Origin: Arthrobacter sp. StoSoilB5
GTDB lineage: Bacteria > Actinomycetota > Actinomycetes > Actinomycetales > Micrococcaceae
Assembly: GCF_019977235.1 (NCBI RefSeq)
Contig: NZ_AP024646.1
Span: 1,116,001-1,180,000, forward strand
Direction of reading: 5' to 3'
DNA length: 64,000 bases
Position numbers and translations under genes: made by a program. Shown piece after piece: positions 8,185-17,197 of the stretch (within the stretch, counting starts at the first letter, position 1; every line of letters starts with the position of its first letter). A model generated the notes under the pieces. It saw nothing but the letters and a program-made list of their open reading frames with translations. It was not told where the DNA came from and did not search any database.

Positions 8185-9663
8185 CTAAACACCGGTGTAG
8201 ACGGTCTTGCCCCAGGTGTAGAAGTCCAGGGCGGACCTGCCTTGCTCGCGGAAGGTGTTGGTGGAGGAATCCTTCACGCCGCCGAAGGGGACGTTCAGGT
8301 CCAGCCCGGCAGTGGGCCGGTTGATCTTCACCACGCCAGCTTGCGCCCTGGCAGCGAAGTCCGTGGCGAGGGCCAGCGAGTCCGTGCAGATGCCGGCCGT
8401 GAGCCCGTAGCGGGAGTCATTGATGGCGGCGAGGCCGGTTTCATAGTCGGCCACTTCGAGAACGGCCACTACTGGACCGAAGATCTCTTCCGTTACGGCG
8501 GCGTCGTCGAACGGCAGCCCGGCGAGAATCGCCGCCGGGAAGAACAGCGCCCCGCTGGGGTCGCCGTCGTACTGTCCGTGCAGAAGTGTGGCCCCGCGTT
8601 CGACGGCGGTACGCACCGCTGCCTGGTCCTGCTCGAATTGCTGCCTGCTCACTACAGCGCCCATCCGGGCGTCGCCATCAAGTCCGTCACCGCTCGTGTA
8701 GTCGGCGGCCTCCTGCACCAAGGCCTCGAGGAAGGCGGAGCGGATGCCGGGCGTCACGTAGACGCGGGACGTTGCTGTGCACGCCTGTCCCGTCAGGCCG
8801 AATGCGCCTGCCGCTACTACCTTTGCAGCTTTGCGGGGATCGGCGTCATCCAGCACCAGCACACCGTTTTTGCCGCCCATTTCGAGCTGTACCCGGGCGC
8901 GCCGGGCATTGAGGATCTCCTGCAGCCCAAGGCCAACATTGGTGGAACCCGTGAACGACAAGCCGGCAATGCGGGGGTCCCGGGCCAGCGCGTCACCCAC
9001 CACGCGGCCCTTCCCGTGCACCACGTTGAACACGCCGGAGGGCAGTCCGGCGTCCTGCAGGGCACGTGCCAGATGGGTGGTGGACAACGGAGTGAGCTCG
9101 GCGGGTTTGATCACCACGGCGTTGCCGCTGATCAGGGCAGGCGCGGTTTTCCATGCCGGAATGGCGATGGGAAAGTTCCACGGGGTAATGAGTCCCACCA
9201 CGCCCAACGGTTCGCGACGCGTCGTGATGGTGGTGTCTGGCAGGCCGCTTGGCAACACTTCGCCGGTTGCTGCCCAGCCCAGCGAGCCGAAGAAGCGCAG
9301 CACGTCAGAGGCACGCTTGACCTCACCCTTTGCCTCCGCCAGCGTCTTTCCTTCCTCACGGACCAGGTCTTCGGCGATGGCGTGTTGGCGCTCGTTGAGC
9401 AGGTTTCCGGCCGCGATGAGGATGGCGCCCCGGGCTGGTGCTGGCAGGGCCGCCCATGACGGTTGGGCTGCGACGGCCGCGGTGATGGCGGCGTCCACGT
9501 CCTGGGCGCTGCCGCTGGGTGAGAGGGCTGCGAGTTCGCCTGGCCGGGCCGGATTCATTCGCTGTGTGTCCGCGTCTCCGAGCCATTGGCCATTGATGAG
9601 GTGCTGGGCGGTCATCGTCTGCGGGTCGGTGATCGCCTGCGGGTCAACTGCTGTGGAAGTCAT
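8185..9663 (-). CDS. NAD(P)-dependent aldehyde dehydrogenase (semialdehyde dehydrogenase type)
   Basis: A 492-residue aldehyde dehydrogenase of normal length. Visible motifs are the cofactor loop SFTGSTNVG, the catalytic Glu in LEMGGKNGVLV, the catalytic Cys in GQACTATSRVYV and the late EEIFGPVVAV. The GQxCTATSR signature is frequent in alpha-ketoglutaric semialdehyde and benzaldehyde-type dehydrogenases. In the operon it follows an SDR and a DapA-family lyase, so a reasonable guess is that it oxidises the aldehyde released by that lyase. The start ATG at 9663 follows AAGGAAC. Confidence 0.93.
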   Translation of the reverse strand: MTSTAVDPQAITDPQTMTAQHLINGQWLGDADTQRMNPARPGELAALSPSGSAQDVDAAITAAVAAQPSWAALPAPARGAILIAAGNLLNERQHAIAEDLVREEGKTLAEAKGEVKRASDVLRFFGSLGWAATGEVLPSGLPDTTITTRREPLGVVGLITPWNFPIAIPAWKTAPALISGNAVVIKPAELTPLSTTHLARALQDAGLPSGVFNVVHGKGRVVGDALARDPRIAGLSFTGSTNVGLGLQEILNARRARVQLEMGGKNGVLVLDDADPRKAAKVVAAGAFGLTGQACTATSRVYVTPGIRSAFLEALVQEAADYTSGDGLDGDARMGAVVSRQQFEQDQAAVRTAVERGATLLHGQYDGDPSGALFFPAAILAGLPFDDAAVTEEIFGPVVAVLEVADYETGLAAINDSRYGLTAGICTDSLALATDFAARAQAGVVKINRPTAGLDLNVPFGGVKDSSTNTFREQGRSALDFYTWGKTVYTGV

Positions 9664-9696
9664 GATGTTCCTTAGGATTTCGGGAGGGAGGGGTGG

Positions 9697-10548
9697 CTAG
9701 AGGCTACGGATGAGGCCGCCGTCGCACCTCAGCGCGACGCCGGTGATGTACGACGCCGGCGCGCTGCACAGGAAGGCGGCAGCCGCACCGAACTCAGCAG
9801 GTTCTCCATAGCGTCGGGCGGGGATGGTCTTGCGGGATTCGAGCTGGATGTCTTCCAGCGTGGTACCGCGTCGCTTGGCGGCGGCGTGGTCAAGTTGGGT
9901 GACCCGGTCGGTGGCGATGCGGCCTGGCAGAAGAAGGTTAACGGTGACCTCGTCCAAGGCAACTTCGGCAGCGAGGGTCTTGAGGTATCCGGCCAGGGCA
10001 GCCCGTCCGGTGTTGGAGACGGCGAGGTTGGGAAGCGGGGCTGTCACGCCGCTGGATCCGATAGCCAGGATCCGGCCCCATCGCCGTTCCCGCATACCCG
10101 GAAGTACCTGGGAAACCAAGGCGTGCTGCGGTTTGACCAGGAGATCAAACGCCGCTGCCATGTCATCGGAGCTCAGCGTGGCTGCGGCACCGGGTTTGGG
10201 GCCTGGGCCGTTGAGGACCAGGATATCGATGGGTCCCAAGTCCGCGACCGTCTGTTCGACTGCCGATTCGATGCCCTCGGGCGTGGTCAGGTCCGCCTCG
10301 ATCGCCACGGCGTCAAAGCCCTTGGTCACGATGCCGGAAGCACCGGAAACACGGTTCCCGGAAGCACCGGCAGTACCAGTTCCGTACGCGGCCTGCAGTT
10401 CAGCGACGATCTCCTTTGCGCGGTCCCGACGACGGCCCACGATCGCCACGCGCACGCCTTCAGCAGCGAGGGCACGGGCCACGGCCAGGCCAAGCCCACC
10501 GGTGGAAGCGGCGACCAAGGCTGTCTTGCCCGCAATTCGTAGATCCAT
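9697..10548 (-). CDS. SDR family oxidoreductase with atypical active site
   Basis: A 283-residue short-chain dehydrogenase. The Rossmann start is VAASTGGLGLAVARAL and the late NLLLPGRIATDR is typical. Where most SDRs have Tyr-x3-Lys, this protein reads SNTGR: Ser178 replaces Tyr and Arg182 replaces Lys. A group of bacterial SDRs shares this L/V-SNxxR pattern, and their chemistry is poorly known. Residues about 56-80 form a Gly/Ser/Ala-rich insertion made by a 24-base tandem duplication. The ATG overlaps the upstream DapA-family stop by one base (ATGA-like TGATG), so translation is coupled. Confidence 0.88.
   Translation of the reverse strand: MDLRIAGKTALVAASTGGLGLAVARALAAEGVRVAIVGRRRDRAKEIVAELQAAYGTGTAGASGNRVSGASGIVTKGFDAVAIEADLTTPEGIESAVEQTVADLGPIDILVLNGPGPKPGAAATLSSDDMAAAFDLLVKPQHALVSQVLPGMRERRWGRILAIGSSGVTAPLPNLAVSNTGRAALAGYLKTLAAEVALDEVTVNLLLPGRIATDRVTQLDHAAAKRRGTTLEDIQLESRKTIPARRYGEPAEFGAAAAFLCSAPASYITGVALRCDGGLIRSL
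10334..10370. repeat. 24-base-period direct repeat inside the SDR gene
   Basis: CCGGAAGCACCGG occurs at 10334-10346 and again at 10358-10370, exactly 24 bases apart. It encodes two copies of GASG in the Gly/Ser-rich insertion of the SDR protein, consistent with a recent in-frame duplication of eight codons. Confidence 0.6.
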
Positions 10549-11528
10549 CAGAAGCTCCTTACCGGCAATGTGGCATTTTCAAGTGCAGCAGCTGCCTCAC
10601 GAAGATGTGTGCCCATGCTCCCGCGCAGGACTTCGGGGAAGCCCGCTGCAGGGGCACGAACGCCAGAGTCCTTGATGAGTCCCCGTTCGCGCAGGCACTC
10701 CTTGCGAATAGCCAGCGCCACTTTCGCCTGCTGCTCAAAGTTGATCAGCGGCAGATAGGGGAGCAGTTCGCGCTGGGCTGCTTCATAGCCATCCTGCTGC
10801 CATGCCCGCACACACGCTATGAGGACTTCAGGGTAGGAGAAACCCGTCATTGCGCCTGCTGCGCCAGCCATCAGTTCGTCCAGGAGTCCCTGCCCGCCGA
10901 GGCCACCAAAGACTGAAATCCCGACGCCGGCACGCAGCTCCGCGATCGCGACGCTGGTGGGCGGTGCTTCGGCCTTGACCGCAATGACGAAATCACAAGA
11001 AGCCATCACCTTGATCAGTGCGGATGTGGGGATACTAACGCCACTCGCCAACGGATAGTCCTGCAGGACCACCTTGGCGCCGGTAGCCCGGTGGATGGCA
11101 TCCAAGTGCGCAGTCACCGTCTCGGGCTTGGCAGAGTTAGCCTGCACCATCACAGCTGCCAGGCGTTCTCCGGCAACGTCCTGAGCTGCCCGGACTTCCT
11201 CGATGGCGGGCCGGGTGGCCAGGGCGGTCACGCCCACCACCAATGGCAGCGCGGTGCATTCGACGGCGGTTTCCAGCACTTGCCGGCGTTCCTCAGCCGT
11301 CAGTGCGGCTGCTTCGCCGAAGACTCCCAGTACGGTGAGTCCCGTGGCGCCGATGGCCTCGTAATGCTCCACGAGCTCGGACAAACTGTCCAGGTCCACG
11401 TCCAGCGTGCTGCCTTGGAATGGCGTGGCGACAACGCCCCACACTCCTGGAGCCAAAGATTCACGGTGCTGTACTGCGTAGTTTAGGAATTCGGGATTTA
11501 GGGATTCGGGCGCGACTGATGGCGGCAT
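10548..11528 (-). CDS. dihydrodipicolinate synthase (DapA/NAL) family lyase
   Basis: A 326-residue class I aldolase-superfamily protein. The family loop appears as GVFGEAAALTAEERRQVLE, the Tyr in VVLQDYPLASG and the Schiff-base Lys in FVIAVKAEAPP. DapA relatives in catabolic operons cleave or form C-C bonds with pyruvate; examples are hydratase-aldolases and keto-deoxy sugar acid lyases. This one is not the lysine pathway enzyme because it lies in a CoA-transferase and crotonase operon. GAGGAGAT lies upstream of the ATG. Its product aldehyde may feed the aldehyde dehydrogenase downstream. Confidence 0.88.
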   Translation of the reverse strand: MPPSVAPESLNPEFLNYAVQHRESLAPGVWGVVATPFQGSTLDVDLDSLSELVEHYEAIGATGLTVLGVFGEAAALTAEERRQVLETAVECTALPLVVGVTALATRPAIEEVRAAQDVAGERLAAVMVQANSAKPETVTAHLDAIHRATGAKVVLQDYPLASGVSIPTSALIKVMASCDFVIAVKAEAPPTSVAIAELRAGVGISVFGGLGGQGLLDELMAGAAGAMTGFSYPEVLIACVRAWQQDGYEAAQRELLPYLPLINFEQQAKVALAIRKECLRERGLIKDSGVRAPAAGFPEVLRGSMGTHLREAAAALENATLPVRSF

Positions 11529-11605
11529 CGGTATCTCCTCTACTTCGTTCTAAATGGTTTCTGTAGGCAGGGCAGGTCAGTGGTCGTGCCGGTTCACTGA
11601 GCCGT

Positions 11606-12427
11606 TCAACGCCCCGGCCAGACTGGGGGGCGCTTTTCCTGGAAAGCACGCACTCCCTCTGCGGAGTCTTCACTGTCCAGCGCCCCCATAAGAGCCGGAA
11701 GTCGCAGGCCGCGGGCTTCCCTGGCCGTCAGGTGGGAGGTCTGCGTCACCATCTGCTTCACCGCGCGGACTGAGGTGGGGGCGCAGGCAACGATCTGGTC
11801 CACCCAGCGCTGCACAGCGGCGTCGAGCTCTTCGGCAGGAACAACTTCGTTGACCAGCCCCATGGACTGCATCTCGGCAGCGTCTGCCTTGCGGCCTGTC
11901 AGGAGCATCCCCATGGCCTGCGTATAGGGGATCCGCCGCACCAACTGGTGGATGCCGCCGTCGAGCGCCAATCGCCCAACGCGAGGTTCCGTCAAGCCGA
12001 ACTTTGCGGTGTCGGCGGCCACCACAATGTCGGCACCCAGCACCATTTCCATCCCGCCGCCCAAGGCGTAGCCGTTGACCCGGGCTATCACGGGGATGTC
12101 CAAACTGGTGCGCAGGCTCAGGCCACCGAAGCCGTTGGGGTCCAGGCCGGCCCAATATTCCAATCCGGTCTTGTCCACGGCGGACGCCGACATGTCAGCA
12201 CCAACGCAGAAGGCACGGGACCCGGCACCGGTGATGACAACCGCACGTACGGACGGATCCTGCTCAAGCTGGGCCCAGATCTCGTTTAGCCGTGCATGGG
12301 TGGTGCCATCCACGGCGTTGAGGACGTGTTGACGATCGATGACCACAGTTGCCACGTGGTTCTCGATGGTCAGCGTCACAACATCCACCGGCGCCTCCAC
12401 CGAGGCTTGGACAGCTGTGGCCGTCAC
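11606..12427 (-). CDS. enoyl-CoA hydratase/isomerase family protein (carnitinyl-CoA dehydratase-like)
   Basis: A 273-residue crotonase. Oxyanion-hole segments are GSRAFCVGADMSAS and VNGYALGGGMEMVLGADIV; TAKFGLTEPRVGRLALDGG contains the usual Glu region. The C-terminal EKRPPVWPGR is the family's FxExRxPxWxGR tail. Its ATG overlaps the CoA-transferase stop by 4 bases, so the CoA ester made by that enzyme is probably the substrate hydrated or dehydrated here. A CaiB-type transferase next to a CaiD-type crotonase resembles carnitine metabolism, but the rest of the operon does not. Confidence 0.9.
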   Translation of the reverse strand: MTATAVQASVEAPVDVVTLTIENHVATVVIDRQHVLNAVDGTTHARLNEIWAQLEQDPSVRAVVITGAGSRAFCVGADMSASAVDKTGLEYWAGLDPNGFGGLSLRTSLDIPVIARVNGYALGGGMEMVLGADIVVAADTAKFGLTEPRVGRLALDGGIHQLVRRIPYTQAMGMLLTGRKADAAEMQSMGLVNEVVPAEELDAAVQRWVDQIVACAPTSVRAVKQMVTQTSHLTAREARGLRLPALMGALDSEDSAEGVRAFQEKRPPVWPGR

Positions 12428-13692
12428 CGCAAGACCCCCAGCTGCTGCAGGCGCTCGATCGTCTCGTGGTCGAAGCCGTTCTCCAGCAGGACCTCCACAT
12501 TGTGCTCCCCGAGGCGCGGTGCGGCGCGGCGGATGGTGGGCGGAGTGGCGGAGAGCCGGATGGGAGCGTTCAGCATACGGACAGTGCCGACGCCGGGGTG
12601 CTCTGCTTCCACGATCATCCCGTTGGCCTCTGTTTGCGCGTCCGCCAAGGCCTGTTCGAGGGTGTGCACGGGGGCATTCAGCAGCCCCTGCTCCTCAAGC
12701 TGCTGTGTCCAATACTCAGTGGTATTGGTGGCGATGCGCTCGCGGAAGATGGCCTGCAGTCCGGGCTTGTTCTTGAATTGCTGCTCAAGGTTGGAGAATT
12801 CGGGCCGCCGGGTGAGGTCCTCGTCCAAGCCAAGGGCTTCAGAAATCCTGGCCAGGGGATCGGGCGTGAAACCACCCACCATGCATACGGCGCCGTCGGT
12901 GGTTTCGAAGACACCGCTCAGCGGCATGGCGCCCCAGTTGACCTCGTAGCCGCGGTTGAGCTGCATGCACGCTTCCTGCATCTGCAGGTGCAGCATGGAG
13001 TCGTACATAGTCACTTCCACCTTCTGGCCCACTCCTGACGCTTCGCGCGTGCGCAGTGCCAGAAGGATGCCCTGCATGAGGTGCATGCCGGTGATGTAGT
13101 CGCACAGGGTGGTGGGGTAGATGGAGGGCTTGGCGTCATCGGATTCGCGGCGCCACATCACTCCCGAATACGCTTGCGCGATCGCGTCCTGGCCACCTTT
13201 ATGGGCGTAGGGCCCCTCGGGGCCGAAACCCGTGCCCGAGGCCCAGATGATTCCCGGGTTCGCAGCTTTCAGGTCCTCGTAGCCGAAGCCCATCCGTTCC
13301 ATGACTCCGGAGCGGAAGTTGCTGACCACTACGTCTGCATCAGCTATGAGCCGGTGCAGCACCTCACGCCCTTCGTCGGTGCGGGTGTCCACGGAGACGC
13401 TGCGCTTGTTCCGGTTGATGGACAGGAAGATCGGGTTGTCCTGGCCATCTTGATCCGGGAAGGAATTGCGCGAAATATCGCCTGCGCCAGGACGTTCCAC
13501 CTTGATGATGTCTGCCCCATAATCGCCCAGCAGTTGGGTGCAGGACGGACCCATGAACACCTGGGTGAAGTCCACGATTTTGATGCCGTCAAGCGGCAGC
13601 GGGGTAACTGCCGCAGCAGCTGAGGCGCCGGCGGCAGCGGCGGCAGGGGCCGTCGTCGTGCTTTCAGTCTGGTCGAGGAGAACGGTGCTCAT
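12424..13692 (-). CDS. class III CoA-transferase (CaiB/BaiF family)
   Basis: A 422-residue CoA-transferase, normal for the family. Typical stretches are GIKIVDFTQVFMGPSCTQLLGDYGADIIKVE at the start of the fold, the catalytic Asp in KGGQDAIAQAYSG and the late QQLGVL end. These enzymes move CoA between carboxylates by an aspartyl-CoA thioester. The N-terminus has an Ala-rich, probably disordered lead of about 30 residues. The gene overlaps both neighbours by 4 bases (FAD oxidoreductase upstream, crotonase downstream), which ties the three steps together. Confidence 0.93.
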   Translation of the reverse strand: MSTVLLDQTESTTTAPAAAAAGASAAAAVTPLPLDGIKIVDFTQVFMGPSCTQLLGDYGADIIKVERPGAGDISRNSFPDQDGQDNPIFLSINRNKRSVSVDTRTDEGREVLHRLIADADVVVSNFRSGVMERMGFGYEDLKAANPGIIWASGTGFGPEGPYAHKGGQDAIAQAYSGVMWRRESDDAKPSIYPTTLCDYITGMHLMQGILLALRTREASGVGQKVEVTMYDSMLHLQMQEACMQLNRGYEVNWGAMPLSGVFETTDGAVCMVGGFTPDPLARISEALGLDEDLTRRPEFSNLEQQFKNKPGLQAIFRERIATNTTEYWTQQLEEQGLLNAPVHTLEQALADAQTEANGMIVEAEHPGVGTVRMLNAPIRLSATPPTIRRAAPRLGEHNVEVLLENGFDHETIERLQQLGVLR

Positions 13693-15053
13693 GCCGGCAC
13701 CGCCTCGTTGGAGTCCACGGTAGCGTTCGACGACGGGACGTCGCCTGGGTCAGCACCATGCCGGCGCATGCCCTGCTGGATATCCAGCGCGGAGACGTCG
13801 CGGACCAACACGTTGTTCTCCACGGCGAGGGCGGCCGCAACGCCGACGGCCTGTCCCATTGCCATGCAGGGCGGGATTTCGCGCGACATTTTCTGTGCCT
13901 CGGGGGTGGCGGAGTAGTGGCGGCCGGCGACCAGGAGCTGGTCCACTTCCTTGGGGAGCAGCGAGCGGTACGGGTAGTAGTAGTCACGGCCGCGGGCAAC
14001 GGTGTCCGCGAAGTGGCGCCGCTGGGTGACGTCGTCCTTGGTCATGACGTACTCGCCTTGCAGGAGCCGGGTCTGGCGGACTCCCATCTGGGAGGCTACG
14101 TCCAGCATGTAGCAGTTTTCGAAGCCAGGCAGGTTGGCGCGGACGTATTCTACGGCCTCGGAGATGCGGTCACGGGCGGCGAACTCAGCAGCAGTCATGT
14201 CCGCCGGGTCAACGCCGTCGAATCCGCTCATGTGCGGGGCGTTGCACCAGACCACGCCGTCGATGGGTGTCTTGAGCCACCAGAGTTCCCAGGCGCCGCC
14301 GAGGAGGCGCTTGATCTTGCGGTTGATGGCGCGCGCTTCCTTCGGGTTGGCTTGTTCGAAGGCTTCGGCTGCCTTGGTGTTCACATTGCCCAATCGGAAA
14401 ACGAGCGTGGTGAGGTAGTTGTCCTTGGCGTAGCTGGCGCCGGCGCGGGAGGCGACGTCGATGTCGCCGGTGGTGTCGATCACGACGTCGGCCATGAACG
14501 CCTGCGGGCCGAGTTTCGTTTCGCAGATGACGCCCTTGATCACGCCGTTGTCCACAATGGGACGGGAGAACCAGGAGTGCAGGCGGAGGTCCACGCCGGC
14601 CTCTCGGACGAGGTCGTTGGAGACGCGCTTCCAACCGTCGGGATCGAAAGCCGCGGCGTAGCAGATGGGCTTGGGGTTGGTGTGCGAGTGGAAATCGAAG
14701 GTGCCGTAGCGGCCCCACTTGTTCCAGAGTTCCTCGGAAGTCTTGCGGTCATCGGCGGGCGGGACGATTGCCAGGCCAAGCTTTTGCAAGCGCTCCACGT
14801 ACTCGGAGACGATGCCGGTGACGGTGATTTCCTGGCCATTGATCATGTCATCGAGAACCAGGACCATACCGCCGGAAGCGAGTCCGCCCAAGGATGAGTA
14901 GCGTTCCAGGAGCGTGACTTTGGCTCCTGAGCGGGCGGCGGTAACCGCTGCGGCGACGCCTGCGGGACCACCTCCGACTACCAGGACGTCGGATCGTGAG
15001 ATGACGGGGGCGGTGAGGTCCGCCGTCGTAGTGCTGAGTTCAAGGGTGTTCAT
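13689..15053 (-). CDS. FAD-dependent oxidoreductase (PF12831-type)
   Basis: A 454-residue flavoprotein. The FAD Rossmann motif is VLVVGGGPAGVAAAVTAARSG, continuing with LLERYSSLGGLASGGM; a second family stretch is VVIDTTGDIDVASRAGA, and PPCMAMGQAVGVAAALA closes the fold. Members of this group are dehydrogenases or fumarate-reductase-like enzymes acting on diverse carboxylic or polyhydroxy compounds; none can be assigned. AAGGAAC precedes the ATG. It is the first catabolic enzyme after the transporter, so it may catalyse the first step on the imported compound. Confidence 0.88.
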   Translation of the reverse strand: MNTLELSTTTADLTAPVISRSDVLVVGGGPAGVAAAVTAARSGAKVTLLERYSSLGGLASGGMVLVLDDMINGQEITVTGIVSEYVERLQKLGLAIVPPADDRKTSEELWNKWGRYGTFDFHSHTNPKPICYAAAFDPDGWKRVSNDLVREAGVDLRLHSWFSRPIVDNGVIKGVICETKLGPQAFMADVVIDTTGDIDVASRAGASYAKDNYLTTLVFRLGNVNTKAAEAFEQANPKEARAINRKIKRLLGGAWELWWLKTPIDGVVWCNAPHMSGFDGVDPADMTAAEFAARDRISEAVEYVRANLPGFENCYMLDVASQMGVRQTRLLQGEYVMTKDDVTQRRHFADTVARGRDYYYPYRSLLPKEVDQLLVAGRHYSATPEAQKMSREIPPCMAMGQAVGVAAALAVENNVLVRDVSALDIQQGMRRHGADPGDVPSSNATVDSNEAVPA

Positions 15054-15063
15054 GGGAGGTTCC

Positions 15064-16395
15064 TTACTTTCCGACGAAGATGCCGTTGGAGCGGCGTGCG
15101 GCGAGGTAGAAAACGATGCTGAGGATGGAGAGGACGGCCACGTAGACCGGGAAGATCCAGGTGAGGTTCAGGGACTGGAACCAGACCAAAAGGTAGGAGG
15201 CGGTGCCACCGAAGAGTGCCACGCCGATGCCATAGCCCAAGGCGACGCCGGTGCCGCGGATGTTCTTGGGCATCAGGGATGAGCTGACCACGTTGTAAAG
15301 GGTCATGTTCAGGACCAGGACGATTGAGCCGCCCAGGAGGACTGCGGCGAATCCGCCAATTCCGGGCTGAACGTACATCAGCATGAGGAACACGGACGGG
15401 ATGGCGAGGATGCGGGTCACCAGGAACCACTTGGACATCGCCTTGCCGTCGGCCAACTTGCCGATGATCCAGCTGCCAACCACCAGGATGGCGCCCAGGA
15501 TGGTGGTGAGGGCAAACACCGCGGTGGGGTCTTCCTTGAAACCGCTGCGGGCTGCGCTGGGAAGGCCAACGTTCCAGGCGTAGTTGTAGGCCTGTGCTGC
15601 ACCCACCACGAAGATGATGGCAAGGACGGAGAGCCAGTGCCTACGGACTCCGGACCACACGGCACGCGGCGTGTTCGTGGCCATTTCCTCGGCCTTGAGG
15701 GTTTCCGGCAGGGAACGGCGCAGGTAGAGCACCACGAAACCGAAGGCTGCGCCGATGATGAACGGTACGCGCCAGCCCCAATCGGCCATGGCTGCGCCGC
15801 CGAGGACAAGGCTGCAAAGGAAGCTCACCAGCGAGGCCAGCAGGATGCCGATGTTCACGTAGAAGGACATGATGCCGGCGACGTAGCCTTCGCGGCCTTC
15901 CGGGGCAAGCTCCACAGCGTGGGAGGTGGAGAGCGGGGCTTCGATTCCTGTGGAGATACCTTGCAGGACGCGGCACACCAGCAGGATGACGCCGGCCCAG
16001 GCGCCGATGGTGGCGTAGTTGGGTGTGATGGCAATGATCAGCGTGGTGCCGGCCATGAGCATGATGGACAAGAGCATGACCCGACGCCGGCCGATCCGGT
16101 CTGCGAGCGTCCCCAGCAGTATGCCGCCCAAGGGGCGGAAGGCGAACCCGACGGCGAACACGGCCAGCGCGTTCAGGGTGGCGGAGAGTGGCTCTGTGTT
16201 GGGGAAGAAGTTCGGTCCGATGAAGGCTGACAGGAGGCCGAAGACCATCCAGTCGTACCATTCAAGGGCGTTGCCGAGGCCAAGGCCCAACAGTCCTTTG
16301 CGGACCTGGGGAGTGAACTTTGGGTTCTTTGTGGGGGAGGAGTGGCTGGTGCTTGGTGACGGGACGGCGTTGTCCGTCGTTTGGGTGTTGAGCAT
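15064..16395 (-). CDS. MFS transporter, metabolite:H+ symporter (MHS) family
   Basis: A 443-residue major facilitator with about 12 membrane helices. GNALEWYDWMVFG in the first helix and LADRIGRRRVMLL between helices 2 and 3 are signatures of the MHS group, which takes up organic acids and betaines with protons. I chose the ATG at 16395 because CGTAAGGACAC lies before it; the frame extends upstream without a ribosome site. The gene opens the structural operon and ends 10 bases before the FAD oxidoreductase, so the operon's substrate is probably an organic acid. Confidence 0.92.
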   Translation of the reverse strand: MLNTQTTDNAVPSPSTSHSSPTKNPKFTPQVRKGLLGLGLGNALEWYDWMVFGLLSAFIGPNFFPNTEPLSATLNALAVFAVGFAFRPLGGILLGTLADRIGRRRVMLLSIMLMAGTTLIIAITPNYATIGAWAGVILLVCRVLQGISTGIEAPLSTSHAVELAPEGREGYVAGIMSFYVNIGILLASLVSFLCSLVLGGAAMADWGWRVPFIIGAAFGFVVLYLRRSLPETLKAEEMATNTPRAVWSGVRRHWLSVLAIIFVVGAAQAYNYAWNVGLPSAARSGFKEDPTAVFALTTILGAILVVGSWIIGKLADGKAMSKWFLVTRILAIPSVFLMLMYVQPGIGGFAAVLLGGSIVLVLNMTLYNVVSSSLMPKNIRGTGVALGYGIGVALFGGTASYLLVWFQSLNLTWIFPVYVAVLSILSIVFYLAARRSNGIFVGK

Positions 16396-16558
16396 GGAAG
16401 TGTCCTTACGCTGACGCCACGGAGGGCGTGGGAGGGTATGACGCAGGAACGCCTGTTGGAGGAGGCGTGTTGTGCGAAAGTGGCAAGGATTGTCTGCGGC
16501 CACGGTTCGTGTCCGGACAGTTAAGGGAAAACGCTGGCGCCGTTGAGGGGCAGCAGTG

Positions 16559-17158
16559 TTACCACGCGTGTGGTGCGTTGACCCAGATGGCTACGCATAC
16601 CTCTTCGTAGCTGTTCTTGTACCAGTGGGGGATTTCTGAGGAGTAGGTGATCGAGTCGCCCTCTTCCAGGCTGTAGCAGACGCCGTCGAGATAGACGTCC
16701 TTACGGCCGGAAATGATGTAGCAGAACTCTTCACCGCTGTGGGTAAAAGGGGTTGCGCTGGTGTCGTGCCCTGGGGGCGTGCTGATCCACTGCGCTTCGA
16801 TGCTTCCGTCGCGGTTGGGAGTCAGCAGTTCGTGTACGGCTTCGCCCACGGATTCACGGGTGACGTTCTTCAGGTTGCGTCGTTCGGATCTGCGGACCAC
16901 GGGTGAGGTGGATTGGTCCTGGCCAATGAAGAATCTCCCTACGGGGATATCCAGGCCGTGGGCCAATTGGGCGAGGGTGGTAAAGGAAGGGTTGGCCATT
17001 CCGCGTTCGATTTGGCTGACGATCGCCTGGCTGAGGCCCGTGATGTCCGAGAGTTGGGCGAGGGTCATGCCCTTTGCCTTGCGCATGGTGCGCACCTTGT
17101 TCCCCACAGTTGCCAGCAGTTCGCTGGTGGCTGGCGGTGCAGGAGTCTCGGTAGTCAT
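16559..17158 (-). CDS. XRE family regulator with C-terminal cupin domain
   Basis: A 199-residue regulator. Residues about 15-75 are a helix-turn-helix of the XRE type (MTLAQLSDITGLSQAIVSQIERG) and residues about 115-195 a cupin (SGEEFCYIISGRKDVYLDG, SITYSSEIPHWYKN). XRE-cupin proteins sense a small ligand in the cupin barrel. The gene precedes the transporter operon in the same orientation, 163 bases upstream, and is the likely local controller. AAGGAT lies before the ATG. Two similar inverted repeats upstream may be its own binding sites. Confidence 0.93.
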   Translation of the reverse strand: MTTETPAPPATSELLATVGNKVRTMRKAKGMTLAQLSDITGLSQAIVSQIERGMANPSFTTLAQLAHGLDIPVGRFFIGQDQSTSPVVRRSERRNLKNVTRESVGEAVHELLTPNRDGSIEAQWISTPPGHDTSATPFTHSGEEFCYIISGRKDVYLDGVCYSLEEGDSITYSSEIPHWYKNSYEEVCVAIWVNAPHAW

Positions 17159-17197
17159 TGCCGCATCCTTCGTTGGTGAGCTAACTCACACAACTAT

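Noticed and set aside
7816..9459. Long plus-strand open frame (547 codons) over the ferredoxin and ALDH genes
   Set aside because: It is antisense to two clear genes with intact motifs. Its translation is Gly/His/Arg-rich without domains, as expected from a high-GC shadow frame.
13758..14897. Plus-strand open frame (379 codons) opposite the FAD oxidoreductase
   Set aside because: Antisense to a gene with a clear Rossmann motif; composition and lack of motifs mark it as a shadow.
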